Below are positions 1-10,455 of a stretch of DNA of 64,000 bases, one piece after another. The stretch comes from Peronospora farinosa (lineage: Eukaryota > Oomycota > Peronosporomycetes > Peronosporales > Peronosporaceae): assembly GCA_947646735.1 (NCBI GenBank), contig CANTFK010000905.1, positions 51,224 through 115,223 on the forward strand, written 5' to 3'. Each line of letters opens with the position of its first letter. Within the stretch, counting starts at the first letter, position 1. The position numbers and the translations under genes are program-made. The notes under the pieces were generated by a model. The model did not search any database. It saw nothing but the letters and a program-made list of their open reading frames with translations, and was not told where the DNA came from.

Positions 1-843
1 CTACTGTGCCGCATTGAATACTGCCATGCCAAGAACTTTATTCACCGAGATGTGAAGCCAGATAACTTTTTGATTGGTCTGGGTAAACGTGCCCAGATTG
101 TCCACGTCATTGACTTTGGTCTGGCCAAGAAGTACCGTGATCCCAAAACGCACCAACACATTCCGTACCGTGAAAACAAGAACCTCACGGGTACAGCTCG
201 TTACGCCTCTATCAACACTCACGTTGGTATTGAGCAGAGTCGTCGTGATGACCTCGAGTCTCTCGGTTACGTGTACATGTACTTCATCCGTGGTTCCCTA
301 CCGTGGCAGGGTCTCAAGGCTAATACAAAGAAGCAGAAATACGAGAAGATTATGGAAAAGAAGATGAACACGCCCATTGAGGTGCTCTGCAAGGGCTACC
401 CAGCTGAGTTCCGTGCCTACTTTGAGTATTGTCGTGCTCTGCGCTTTGATGACAAACCTGACTACGCTTACCTCAAGCGTCTGTTTAAGGAGCTTTTCTT
501 CCGCAAGGGCTTCCAGTTTGACGCTATGTTCGACTGGACTGTCCTCAACCTGCGTAGCGGCCGTCGGGAGCGCACCAGCGGCGAGGGCACCGCTCGCGCG
601 GATCCTCGCCAGGAGGCTCCCCGTGATGGCCGTCAGATCGCTTCTCAGGGCCGTGCGTACGTTCGTGATGAGGCGAAGGAGGGCGATGCTCAGCTGCAAG
701 CGCAGCAGTCTTACCGCTCGACTGGCTTCCGTGATGAGAGGCAAGCGGCTATGGACGCAGGCTACCCTGCTCCTCGTGTGGCCACTGGCACCAGCCGTGA
801 CGCTGTCGGTGAAGCGAAGCCGATAAGCCGGCAGCGTTACTGA
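1..843 (+). CDS. Casein kinase 1 family Ser/Thr kinase, 3' part
   Basis: The reading frame is open from base 1, so the gene enters from the left and only its last 280 codons are present. Visible kinase features in order: catalytic loop HRDVKPDNF (about residues 16-24), DFG, and the CK1-specific LTGTARYAS segment followed by [17 protein letters not shown], which replaces the APE motif of other kinases. This combination is diagnostic of casein kinase 1. The kinase fold ends near position 540. The remaining ~100 residues are a basic, Arg/Ala/Gln-rich tail ending ...SRQRY, as in CK1 delta/epsilon-like enzymes whose tails regulate activity. CK1 kinases phosphorylate acidic or primed serines in the cytosol and nucleus. 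The N-terminal lobe with the ATP-binding lysine is outside the window. No intron is needed in the visible part. The call is very secure; the paralog is not assigned. Confidence 0.95.
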   Translation, partial: LLCRIEYCHAKNFIHRDVKPDNFLIGLGKRAQIVHVIDFGLAKKYRDPKTHQHIPYRENKNLTGTARYASINTHVGIEQSRRDDLESLGYVYMYFIRGSLPWQGLKANTKKQKYEKIMEKKMNTPIEVLCKGYPAEFRAYFEYCRALRFDDKPDYAYLKRLFKELFFRKGFQFDAMFDWTVLNLRSGRRERTSGEGTARADPRQEAPRDGRQIASQGRAYVRDEAKEGDAQLQAQQSYRSTGFRDERQAAMDAGYPAPRVATGTSRDAVGEAKPISRQRY

Positions 844-2110
844 GCTGGATTCGTCTAGGAGCATGTTGTGCTGCTGCTGTCAAGTTCTTGGCGGTGGCCG
901 ACGACAATGCCGCTCCAGGCTGATGTGTGTTACATTGAGTGTTATTGGTTGCGAAACCATGACATTTCGTTTGGAAGCACTGCGAAACAATTGAGAAGAA
1001 AACGAAAACGAATGGAAACTGCTGAAGAACACGACGAGAAGTGATGAAGATGACGAGCGAGTGAATGAGCGATGAAGGAAGCACGAACAAACGAAACAAA
1101 ACAAAAAAGGAGAAGATGATGAAACGAAAAGACCTGGCAGCCGCTCATGAGAATGGAAGATGAAGTACCCGATGACTGCGTCGGACGACCTGAGGACTTT
1201 GTAGTTGTAATGAGAAAGAAAAAGAAAAGAAGAAAACAAGAGGATGAAATGGCTGCAGCCACGACGTGCCTCTTCCATTGGAAACAGGATTATGTCATGG
1301 CCCTTCACAATCATGGCGACAAGGCCGCGATCGGATGGCAGGCAATGAGTTTGCGAGGCTTAAACAGGACTTTAGTTTTTCATTGCATTCTGCTTGACAA
1401 TAAATTTGCCTAACAACACCGGACGTGCTTGAGCCTCAATGACGTCGTAGACAGCACAACTGTAGCATATTTAGTTGTCCTTGAAGCTCATCGTAGGTAC
1501 ATTGCGTTGTCGGATGCAGCGATACAAAGTAGTTCCTGGTATATTGAGCACGATACTTGCCAAGACTATGCCCACATCATGGGTTGCTCGCATGGTGCTA
1601 AAGTATTTGAAATTAACCTGCCGTTTAGATCGATGTCGACGTTTTATGAATTCACATGCTGCATGGAAGATGTCCACTTGTTCTTGAATGTGTGCGTACA
1701 ATTCCATTGCATTAAGCAGCGCCATCATCAGAGGAGTTTGCTTAGAACCAAGAGACAATATAAAGGATCCGTGTGCCACATCACCTTAACAGACTGTCAC
1801 AAGTTACAACCTGCGTAGCATTAGTTCGGAACACACAGATTGGTAGCCTTAAACGATAAGTTCCATCCAAGTTATTGCAGGTGTTGCACAGGTTCATAAT
1901 TTCTTCATTTTCTCGTCCTTGGTGAAGATATTCAAGCCTAAAGTAATAGGTAACATCACGAGCTTTGACGACTTCAAGAGCTTAAACGAACTAACAAATC
2001 GGTCAAGTCTGTGAGTAAAATATTTCGTGATGAGTTATACAACAGATCTTGCAGAACTTTACAATCGTGCAGCTCCAAGAATGTCGCAATCTTCCTCTCT
2101 CCTACCAAAC
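844..2110. other. Intergenic stretch with one unassigned minus-strand open frame
   Basis: The first ~550 bases after the CK1 stop are purine-rich and look like 3' UTR and spacer. On the minus strand, 1779 to 1471 is open for about 100 codons (SKQTPLMMALLNAMELYAHI near its start) and shows protein-like composition. A second open stretch precedes it at about 2110-1985. Possible splice signals link such pieces, so a small intron-containing or decayed minus-strand gene is possible, but I could not assemble a consistent model or recognise a family. Confidence 0.25.
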
Positions 2111-2657
2111 CTAAATGTCGTTCATGTCGTTCGCGTTTTTTGAATGAGCCGGCTTGTACGTTTCAATCCCCTTTCCAGCACCTTGCATGGCCTCCTTCTG
2201 TGTGTATTGCTTCTGAGCAACATCTTTCAATCTATACAACAAGTAATCAACAGTCAGCTCAATTTCAATAGAACTACGTAGTAAAGTCTCTGTAACCTCC
2301 ATACCTCCGTTTGTGCACTTTAGTTTTCAAATGCACGTCCCGTGTCTTCGTGTCGATAAAGTGACGACCGCATGGTGTGCAGTAGAACTGACCCAGACTA
2401 TTTACCAATATTCACATATAAACATTGCAACACTTAACATAACGTTATAACAGAAATAACACCAGCTAAACAACGCACCCTGGTAGGTCCTCATCCATTT
2501 CAAAGGTTAAATGCTTGCCCGTTACTTTCTCCACACGCAGATCATCTTGGATCTGGTCGACATCACGTGCGCGGTTTTTAGTGGCGTGTCCACGCTTGTA
2601 CTGCTTTTTCTTGGCGTGTGCGCGCGCTCGGCCTGCTCCTGATCGGCCTGTACCCAT
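2111..2657 (-). CDS. BUD20/ZNF593-like zinc-finger ribosome-export factor
   Basis: Three exons on the minus strand: 2657-2479, 2397-2305 and 2231-2111, joined by GT-AG introns of 81 and 73 nt. The joined frame gives 130 residues with no leftover base. The basic N-terminus ([20 protein letters not shown]) is followed by an acidic [11 protein letters not shown] linker and one C2H2 finger spaced C-x2-C-x12-H-x5-H (CTPCGRHF...H...H). The tail [14 protein letters not shown] is typical of the family. BUD20 and ZNF593 bind pre-60S particles in the nucleus and help export the large ribosomal subunit. The first intron splits the GLGQ motif, and splicing restores it, which is good evidence for the model. 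The start is 135 bp downstream of the stop of the ELMO-domain gene on the same strand. Confidence 0.9.
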
Positions 2658-2792
2658 GTCAAGTAGTCGTCGCTTTTAAACGTTTTGTATCGAATTGTTA
2701 AACACGAGCGATTGGATGGCAGGAAAAAGGGTCGTAACTGTTATAGTTTTTTTTTGTTTTTATTCTCACACGTCGCAGAATTATTATCAGAG

Positions 2793-4199
2793 TCAGTAGT
2801 AGAACGACTGGAGCTGCAACTCGTGACGAATGTCATTCTTAAGAGATTGAAAGATGGACGGGAACGCCATCACATCACGTGGATTTGTGTCCACCCATAG
2901 CTGGTTAAAGCGAGTGAAAATTGTGGCTGTAGAGATAAAAAGCACAAGTTTTTTCAATAGATAAAAACAACGTCGTAACTGTGTAAATGCGATTCAATGA
3001 ACGTACCGTAAAAGTCGTGGAGCTGTATCAGACCGGCGTTCAAGTCGTCATCTTGATCATTTGCTGCACCATTATCAGCAAGACGATACAACTTCATATC
3101 AAGCAAATGCTCATCAATCAGCTCGATCAAGAAGGCTGTCACGTTGATTCCTGTTACAGCGAACGGGTACCAGCGCGTCGGATGATTCGACTCCTTCAAG
3201 GCACTGGAAACACCGCATATAACCATCATAGACACACATCATTAAGACGTTTCATCTTCTACAATAGCACAGTGACCACGCATCCACTACCGTTGAGCTT
3301 CAACTTTGTAAGTCTTTGTAAAGTAGTTGAGTTGCACAAGCGAGAAGACGCCCATGCTTCTGAAATCCGACATCGGATCAGTTCCTATTTTCAACCAAAA
3401 CACAAAGTTACAGCATGAATCTGCTCTTTCCCACTGTAAAGAAAAGTTCGTTAAACGTACCTTGAAAGCCAATCTCTCCCCACTCTTTTGTAATGCGTCC
3501 ACCTTTACGACGCACGTTCGGTTTTAAATTCGTCCACAATTGCTCGAGCATCTCTTCATGCTCTTGCTTCAATGAATTGTACGCTTCATTCTTCAGTGTA
3601 TACACACGCGCGTATACTTTGTTTACATAATTGCATCGATAAAGACACGAGCGCATGTTGGCCATTAGCCTAAAGCAAAAAAAAAGAATCTCATCCACTC
3701 ATCAGTCAATCAATTGTCTCCCAATCTCTCTTCAGTTCAACAGCCTTCCACGTACGTTGCATCATGTTCATCTATCTCTGCCTTTATTGCCACATTGTGC
3801 AATGTCACGTCCATCTACACGTATTCATAGTAATATAAATGAGTATAAAGTACCTTATCCACTTTCATCTACGTGATATCACGTACCGGGAATGGCTTCA
3901 AGTCAAACACGACGTTGCAAGTCTGTACCATCCTAGAAGATAGCGCCAGTTCCGTCCGGAAGCGACCGATGCGTGTATATTCGTCTCCACCCATGGAACT
4001 GCATAGTCGTTGCCACTCGTTTTGTCCATAGCACACGTTCCCTATTACATCCAGATAATTAATTAGAGATCAAGTAGATACGTAGCAATCGGATCGAAAG
4101 TATGAACGCACAAATCTTGAGCTTGATCCAGCGCCAAATGCGTACGATAAATGTCGCATTCGCAGCTGCCGCTTGTCGCACTCGTAGCCCCGATGACAT
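2793..4199 (-). CDS. ELMO-domain protein (ELMOD-like Arf-family GAP)
   Basis: Six exons on the minus strand: 4199-4082, 4041-3873, 3669-3461, 3384-3291, 3203-3007 and 2926-2793. All introns have GT...AG ends and phases agree, giving 306 residues, close to human ELMOD1/2. The N-terminus has a hydrophobic stretch (residues ~15-40), as in ELMOD proteins. The ELMO domain spans about residues 105-290. Its signature WGEIGFQGTDPMSDFRSMG (159-177) matches the family consensus W-x3-IGFQ-x3-P-x-TDFRG-x-G, with Ser at the usual Thr and Ser after the key Arg (Arg174). That arginine is needed for GAP activity toward Arf/Arl GTPases in animal ELMODs. HPTRWYPFAVTGIN follows as expected. The donor of intron 2 (CAC|GTAGAT) is the least certain junction. 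The gene is divergent from the CLASP gene. Confidence 0.88.
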
Positions 4200-4477
4200 C
4201 ACGATAAAGAACGAATTAGAATGGATACACTTTGAATATCGTATACGAATACAGTGCTCCCTCTGAATAAGGTACTGTAACAAAAATAAAATACGGATAA
4301 TATTATCTTTTAAATTTGTGGATTTAACCCATCCAAACACATGAAAGAACGGTATGACATTTTAGAGGTAGCACTGTACTTCCTTAGCATCTTTATTTCT
4401 ACCAATCAACAACCGTCAAGATATAAACTATCGAACAACTCAACACCTTCATTACGACCAGCCTTAGGACTTAAGAG
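4200..4477. promoter_or_regulatory. Bidirectional ELMOD/CLASP intergenic promoter region
   Basis: Only 278 bp separate the two start codons of the divergently transcribed ELMO-domain and CLASP genes. Both promoters and 5' leaders must lie here. The sequence is AT-rich. I cannot place a specific core element with confidence. Confidence 0.55.
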
Positions 4478-7400
4478 ATGGAGGACATGGCGTTGCTACT
4501 GGGCTCTTCAGGTGCATTTTCTCTTTTGTATTATATTCAATACTCTTTTATCTTTCTAATGCACTAATTTATATCTCTAACTAACCATTTACAGCTACAA
4601 AACAGCGATTAGCAGGAGTCACGGGTCTCTTGGAGCAATTACGTAAACAAAACGCGGTCCCTGAGGTCTCAGCCATGCTCTTCTCTCATGTATTGCCATG
4701 TTTACGTGATCACAATTCAAAAATTGCTTTGGGTGCGCTGGAAGTGCTCCAGCTGCTGGTCGCTCGTGTGTCAGAGAACACGCTGCGCTCGTCTTTTAAG
4801 CTGTTATGGTCGAGCCTCATGGAACGACTGGGAGACAATAAATTGCACATTCGGGAGAAGGCAGTGGACGTTGTGGTGGAGATTTCTGTCGTGCTGGACG
4901 TGTTGATTGTGCTGGAAAAGCTTCAGCTTTGTATGAAGCATAAGAACTGGCGTACACGCGAGCAGGTACAGAAAACAAGATAGATGCAAAGAGAGAGAGA
5001 GAGGTGCTGATTATTTGCGTTGATGTTTGGGTAGAGTTTGCATGCAGTTTGGAGGTGTTTGGAGGAGCACAAGCTGTTTAAAGAGAGGCAGGACGAGCTG
5101 TTGAAAGATGTAAGTGGTGGTGGACTGAGGCAGGACGAAATGCGATGGATGATAGAGTGAATGTCTTATGGTGCTTTATGTAGGTACTAAAATTGCTGGA
5201 AGACTCATCAAAAGATGTGCGTGATGCAGCAATGGTGACGCTGGAGAAATTTTACACGTATATTGGTCCATCCTTTTTGGTACGGCGTTTTGGAGACTCT
5301 TTAGTAGCTAGAATTGATAATAAACGGCTTTCGTTGTTATTGACAATGTAGAGCGACCTACAGGACAAGGTCATTCGAGCGGGACATATGGCGACGTTGG
5401 AAAAGAGATTTGATCGGATTCCGCTTTGTGGTCAAAATCTCGATTCTGTTGCAAGTGCAGTGTCATCGCACGACGTTGTTTCGGTACGTACAGTTATGCA
5501 CGCACAATCGAAGTGGACTTGTTTGGCGAAAAAGTAATGCTGTGACTTCATTGCAGAAATTTAAGGGTGCTTCCGCTCCTAATAGTGGTGTTACAGATGC
5601 GTTGTCATCGATGTTGTCGTCATACGATCTGCAGGCTACCTCGTCGTCGTCATCATCGGTGGCAAGGTATTTGGAATCCGTACGACATCGAACTTTGAAA
5701 GAGGCAAAGGATGCTGCTGTTTCAGCGGGTAGGGAACGGTCTCCATCGCAAGAATCCTCTGAAAGTAGTACGATCGTTCAAGCTACAAAGTCTTTTGGAG
5801 CAAATAGCGACAATATGGCTGACAAAGAAATTCAAAAGCAAGTTGGAGTGATATTTGACAAGCTTCAGCTTGACAACGAATGGGATAAACGTGTCGATGG
5901 GTTGAAGATGCTCCAGAAACTAACAAATCGATGCACCAAAGCGTCGAACAGCGAAGCTGCTATCACATCCCTATCTCAGGCTCTACGCCCAATTCGTGAG
6001 AGATTGTGCGAACAAGTTACCGATTTGCGGTCATCTGTGTCCAGAGAAGCTTGCGAGACAATCCAAACCCTCGCAAAAACGCTTCGTGACGAGTTCAATG
6101 CTCATGCAGAGATTTGCTTAGGTAATCTACTCAAAGCAACGTACGTGACAATCCAGGTGATCTCGACCGCAGCGGATACAACGATTCGAACCATGATCAA
6201 AAGTACAAGCAACGGCTATACGCGAGTGATCCCCAAGTAAGTTGACATAAATTGTCTGTAGAAAGTGACGCTACCGCTGACGCCTTACTCTCCAGATTGA
6301 TCGAGTGTGCGAAATCTCGGAACCATGTGTTGCGATACAATGCGGTGTGCTACTTAACTCTGACCCTTCAGCAATGGAGCATCAGTGTTCTCAGCAAGTA
6401 CGTATTGCAATGTTGTTTGTGTTTTGAAGCTTGGCCGAGACCAACTGGTGCGATGGTGTGTATCAGGCACTCGGATTTGTTTGTGCCGATAATGCCAGCT
6501 ATTTTACGAGATGCGCTGGGCGATGTGCGTGCGCAGTCAAGAAAATGTTACTGGTCTTTTCACTATCTCTTTCCGGTACGTTTGCTACGATTAAAGCAGT
6601 GCCTGCTATACTAACGCTACTTCTTTACATTCAGAACGAGGCTGAAAGTGTTTTTGCTCGCTTGGATGGATCAACGCAAAAGAATTTGAAAGACGATTCC
6701 TCAAAATTTACGGCAAAAACGGCGCGCCAGACGGATTATACTTTGCTAGATACACCAGTGTCACAAAGTGGCGATGTTGAGCTTTCGGCGCTTCGATCTA
6801 CCAACGCGCCTCAGCCACCAATTAGCGCCCCTGCAGCATTCTTTTCGGTAACCTCCAGTAATGATGAACAGCACGACATTGCCTCAGAAGAATCGGCTGC
6901 CGGAAAACAACCTAGGCGGATATTTGGAGGAAGCTCAAGTGAGCTTGAAGTGGATGCTGCTGAGAAAGGCACAAAAACTTCGCGAATGCTTACACAGGGC
7001 CCAATGCGTATTGGACTTGCAGCGAAATCTTCAGCCTCGAAGGGTGGTTCTGTTTCAACGAATGAAGCGAAAAAGAGCGCTGCGACGGGTCCGCTTCGAG
7101 TGCGGTATGCACCAAACTCGTTGCAGCCAACGAATGAAGCGGTTGAGAGCATGTACGCATCGCGACAAGAATCATCGACTGCCGAATTTCACACCAGTTT
7201 GAAGCAGGTCTCAAAGGTGCAACGAGTTCAGCGTGCAGTAGAAGCTCAAGCTCCGGCTTCGATGGATATTGACGCGAGTGAAGTTGCTGGTCCAAAACGA
7301 TTTCCAATTGCATCTATGCCATCACCAACTGCGTCAAATGTATCGAGCCCCAGGCCTAATGTCTCATCGAGGGGCGATTCAGGCGACAATAAACTTAAAC

Positions 7401-9400
7401 GAGTAGCACCCATCAAATCATTTGAACGACCCAAGGTTGCGCCGTTGCTAGTTGCAGATCAGCTTGAGGAAGCACTTCGGAACATCGAAAGCACATCGTG
7501 GTCAAATAGATTGGAAGCTGCTAAATATATTGGGAAATTGCTACAGAAGCGTGACGAGCAGACCACCAGCGGTACAAGTGGAGATCGCAAGGTGGACCAC
7601 CGGATCTTGATGGCGTTTATGAAGCATTTGAGTGATGCTCACTATCGCGTCTCACAGTGCGTGCTGAAGAACTTTTTGCCACTGCTAAAGCTATTCAACG
7701 ACAACCAGATACTCATTCCTCATTTGAAGACCATTCTGTCAAAGCTGTTCCAAAAGTTTATCGACACGAAGGAATCCGTGCGGGTGGTTGCTAAAGAGAA
7801 TTTGGAACACATTGCATCGACATTTGATAGCTCGACACTGGCTGCAACAGTGATATCAATACTTGGAGATGGAAGCAATATGAAAGTCAAAGCCGCGATG
7901 TGTCACTATTTGCGCGACCTGTTGCCTAAAGCGGAAGGATATATGAGTAACGGTGCTAACAACAGTCACATGAGGTCATTTCTGCTCAAGATCGCTTTAC
8001 TCATGGATGCTGACGTCCCAGTTTCTGTTTCATCGGCGTGTGGTGAACTAGTCTCAGTTAGTGCTCAGCATTACGGTCCGGAGATGGAGGCAGCACTAGG
8101 ATTGCTTCCCCCATCGAAGCGTTTGGTTGTTGCCAAGGTGCTCCAGTCCAAAAGAATTGGTCTCAACAATAGCAACTCTCAGAAGCCACCACTTTCGTCA
8201 GCCCCGCGCCCTTCTCAATTACAGAATGTGGATAATGACAACCAGAGCACGACGAAGCACCTAGCATCTAAAGTAGAGAGAAGCCGCAAGCGACCAGAGT
8301 CACCGAACGTGGATTTATTCAGCTCTTCTCGACAGAGCAGCCAAAAGCGGATCAACACAACGTTTCAATCAACCACCGAGGATCAGATGATCGATGCTCA
8401 GACAATCAGCCCAGCAGGTACTCGACAAGTTAGCGAGGTAGTTGTCAATACGTCATTGCCTGAGAGGATATCACTCTTTAGTGAGTTGCGTCCATCCGGC
8501 GGAGCTTGTGTGGATAAGTGTGGAACCCAACTCGAAGACATCCTTTGCATCCTCGAGCAACAGAATTTATCGGAGGCAGAGATGAAGCACGCACTTTACG
8601 AGGTAAGCTTCTTCTTGTTTGTCGTCGTAAAGAGCGATCAACTGACGTCTTGGTATACACAGACTTTGCATTTTATCAAGACTGGATCATCCGACACCTG
8701 GGATCGCTGTTTCGGCCGGCTACTTTTACTGCTACTAGATGCTGCTACCGGAAAAAACGTAAGTGCATTGAAGGTGTTACAGAAGCTTGTGGTAGCGCAG
8801 CCTTCTCGGGCACAACTGTTTTTTGAGCTGCTTCTTCAACGTTTAATAGACGCAATGGGCAACGAAAGCGATGTGGTGAGTCCGATCGGTCAAGAAAAAG
8901 GCTTACGACTTGTTTCAATTTAACATTGTGTGTTTCGTAATTGTATCGAGCAGGCTGGTCACTTGATTGAGCGCATTTTGCACAATGTAGTGAGCACGGC
9001 CGACGACAAGCAGCAGTCACTAGCAACACTCATTCCGCTACTTTCAAGCAGAGAGCCACCAGCGTTACAAGTGGTACTGCGTCTTATCAAGGTGTGCTTG
9101 CAACAATGCGAACGAAACTCATTTGAAGACGTGACGTTCTTGCGCAAGGATGACATGGTCGATCAAACTTTGAGCGTCCTGGCAAAGTGTCTCAACCACT
9201 CGAGCTCGAATGTTCGGAAAAATGCAGTGGACTGCCTGGTCGCCTTTCATTTTGCAGTCATGGAAGATGGTCCAATTGTCCCCACATTTCTCGCTACAAA
9301 AGTCGACGATACCCAGCAACGACTTGTAGAGATTTTCATCGATCGTGCCAAGATGGAACGACATCACATTGGACGATTATCCATTGACCGACCGACTTAG
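4478..9400 (+). CDS. CLASP-like TOG/HEAT microtubule-associated protein
   Basis: Eleven exons: 4478-4511, 4595-4965, 5035-5109, 5184-5279, 5352-5483, 5557-6202, 6262-6397, 6467-6575, 6635-8602, 8663-8875, 8954-9400. The join is an exact multiple of three and encodes about 1,408 residues, the size of CLASP/Stu1 proteins. TOG-like HEAT arrays lie at the N-terminus (residues ~1-235), around 350-530 (ending RAQSRKCYWSFHYLFP, a typical CLASP TOG2 feature) and at ~800-1040. Serine-rich basic linkers separate them. A helical C-terminal domain (~1150-1408) fits the kinetochore/GCC-binding region. CLASPs stabilise microtubule plus ends by promoting rescue. The junction 6202/6262 is uncertain: an alternative donor at 6237 would keep a family-like GYTRVIPK segment but leaves a 25-nt intron and a stop. 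An AATAAA lies just after the stop, near 9417. Confidence 0.88.
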
Positions 9401-9610
9401 TTGTAACGAGAGCGCTAAATAAATTATTTTCGACAGTATACGTAAATCTCTCAATAGACTGTATAATTATGACACTATAATTCTATAATAAGTATCATTT
9501 ATAACAGGATATACATTGATAAGAATTTCTATTTCTAACTGATCTGAAGAGCTCCTCAGTTATGCAAAAGTCTTGTATTCTATCAGACAGTTTTTTTTTC
9601 GTGATCCAAT

Positions 9611-10204
9611 ATGGTATTAACTCATGAGACTCATTATGTCTATCCATTCCATTGGGACGTCGTCACTCGTGCCTTTTGGAATAAATATCCTAATGAACAT
9701 CTTGCACATGTGGAACGTGTCGATGTATTGGATCGAAGAATAGACAAAGAAGGAAGACTCGTGACTACGCGACTGGCTAAAGTGACACAAAAGAATGTAC
9801 CCACCTGGGTTCGCTCTGTTTTGGGGGATTCTACCTACGTTTTTGAGGAGACAATATGTGATCCGCAGCAAAAGAGGCTCGTACTCCAATCTACAAATCT
9901 TTCGCTGCGGTCCGTGGCCACTGTCGAGGAGACGTGTGTGTATTCAGTGCATCCGGAGAATGACCAGAAAACGTTGTACGAGGCTGAGGCGAAAGTGACG
10001 GCTTTTGTACCGCTACTGAATCGAAAACTTGAGAGTTTTTCGGTCAGTCGAGGTGCCGACACGGCGGCAAAAGGCATCAGGGCAGTCGAGGAAATTTGCA
10101 ATGATATTTATGAAGGAACCTTTCAGCCGGCTCTCTGTGAGGCTGCTAAAGACTTGGTGGCTGTAAAGACGACGGAGAAAGACACATGTGCAGCAAAGCA
10201 GTAG
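9611..10204 (+). CDS. PRELI/MSF1 domain protein (Ups/PRELID lipid transfer)
   Basis: Single exon, 197 residues. The PRELI/MSF1 domain fills residues 1-175: it opens with a short beta strand (ETHYVYPFHWDVVTRAFWNKYPN), continues through HVERVDVLDRRID and the strongly typical stretch ending VPTWVRSVLG, and closes with an amphipathic helix (GADTAAKGIRAVEEI). Yeast Ups1/Ups2 and human PRELID proteins act in the mitochondrial intermembrane space with Mdm35/TRIAP1, moving phosphatidic acid or phosphatidylserine between membranes. There is no clear presequence, which is normal for the family. The gene is 210 bp downstream of the CLASP stop and convergent with the PPP4R1-like gene. Family call is secure; which lipid is carried cannot be told. 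Confidence 0.92.
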   Translation: MVLTHETHYVYPFHWDVVTRAFWNKYPNEHLAHVERVDVLDRRIDKEGRLVTTRLAKVTQKNVPTWVRSVLGDSTYVFEETICDPQQKRLVLQSTNLSLRSVATVEETCVYSVHPENDQKTLYEAEAKVTAFVPLLNRKLESFSVSRGADTAAKGIRAVEEICNDIYEGTFQPALCEAAKDLVAVKTTEKDTCAAKQ

Positions 10205-10455
10205 ACAGTGAGCCATAGAATCGAATCTGCGCTCACTTTGTTATTTGCAAAACTGGACTCGAGTTTCAATATGTTTAATGCGAGGACGACATTTCTATCT
10301 GTTGAGACAAATGAGGATATGCTCTTGTTGTTTCGTGCTTTCGTTGACTTTGACTTCGACTTGTCGTCAATTTGGATGGACAGATTCGTTTTCCAAGCTG
10401 AGGATGTAGGCGACATGTGGCGTCTTGATTGTCAAGTTACCCGCTGAATGCACTT

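Noticed and set aside
1147..1413. 88-codon plus-strand frame after CK1
   Set aside because: Lys/Glu-rich low-complexity composition, overlaps longer frames on the other strand, no motifs; probably UTR/spacer.
10208..10447. 79-codon plus-strand frame between the PRELI and PPP4R1-like genes
   Set aside because: Lies in the convergent 3' UTR zone, with an equally long frame on the other strand and no motifs.
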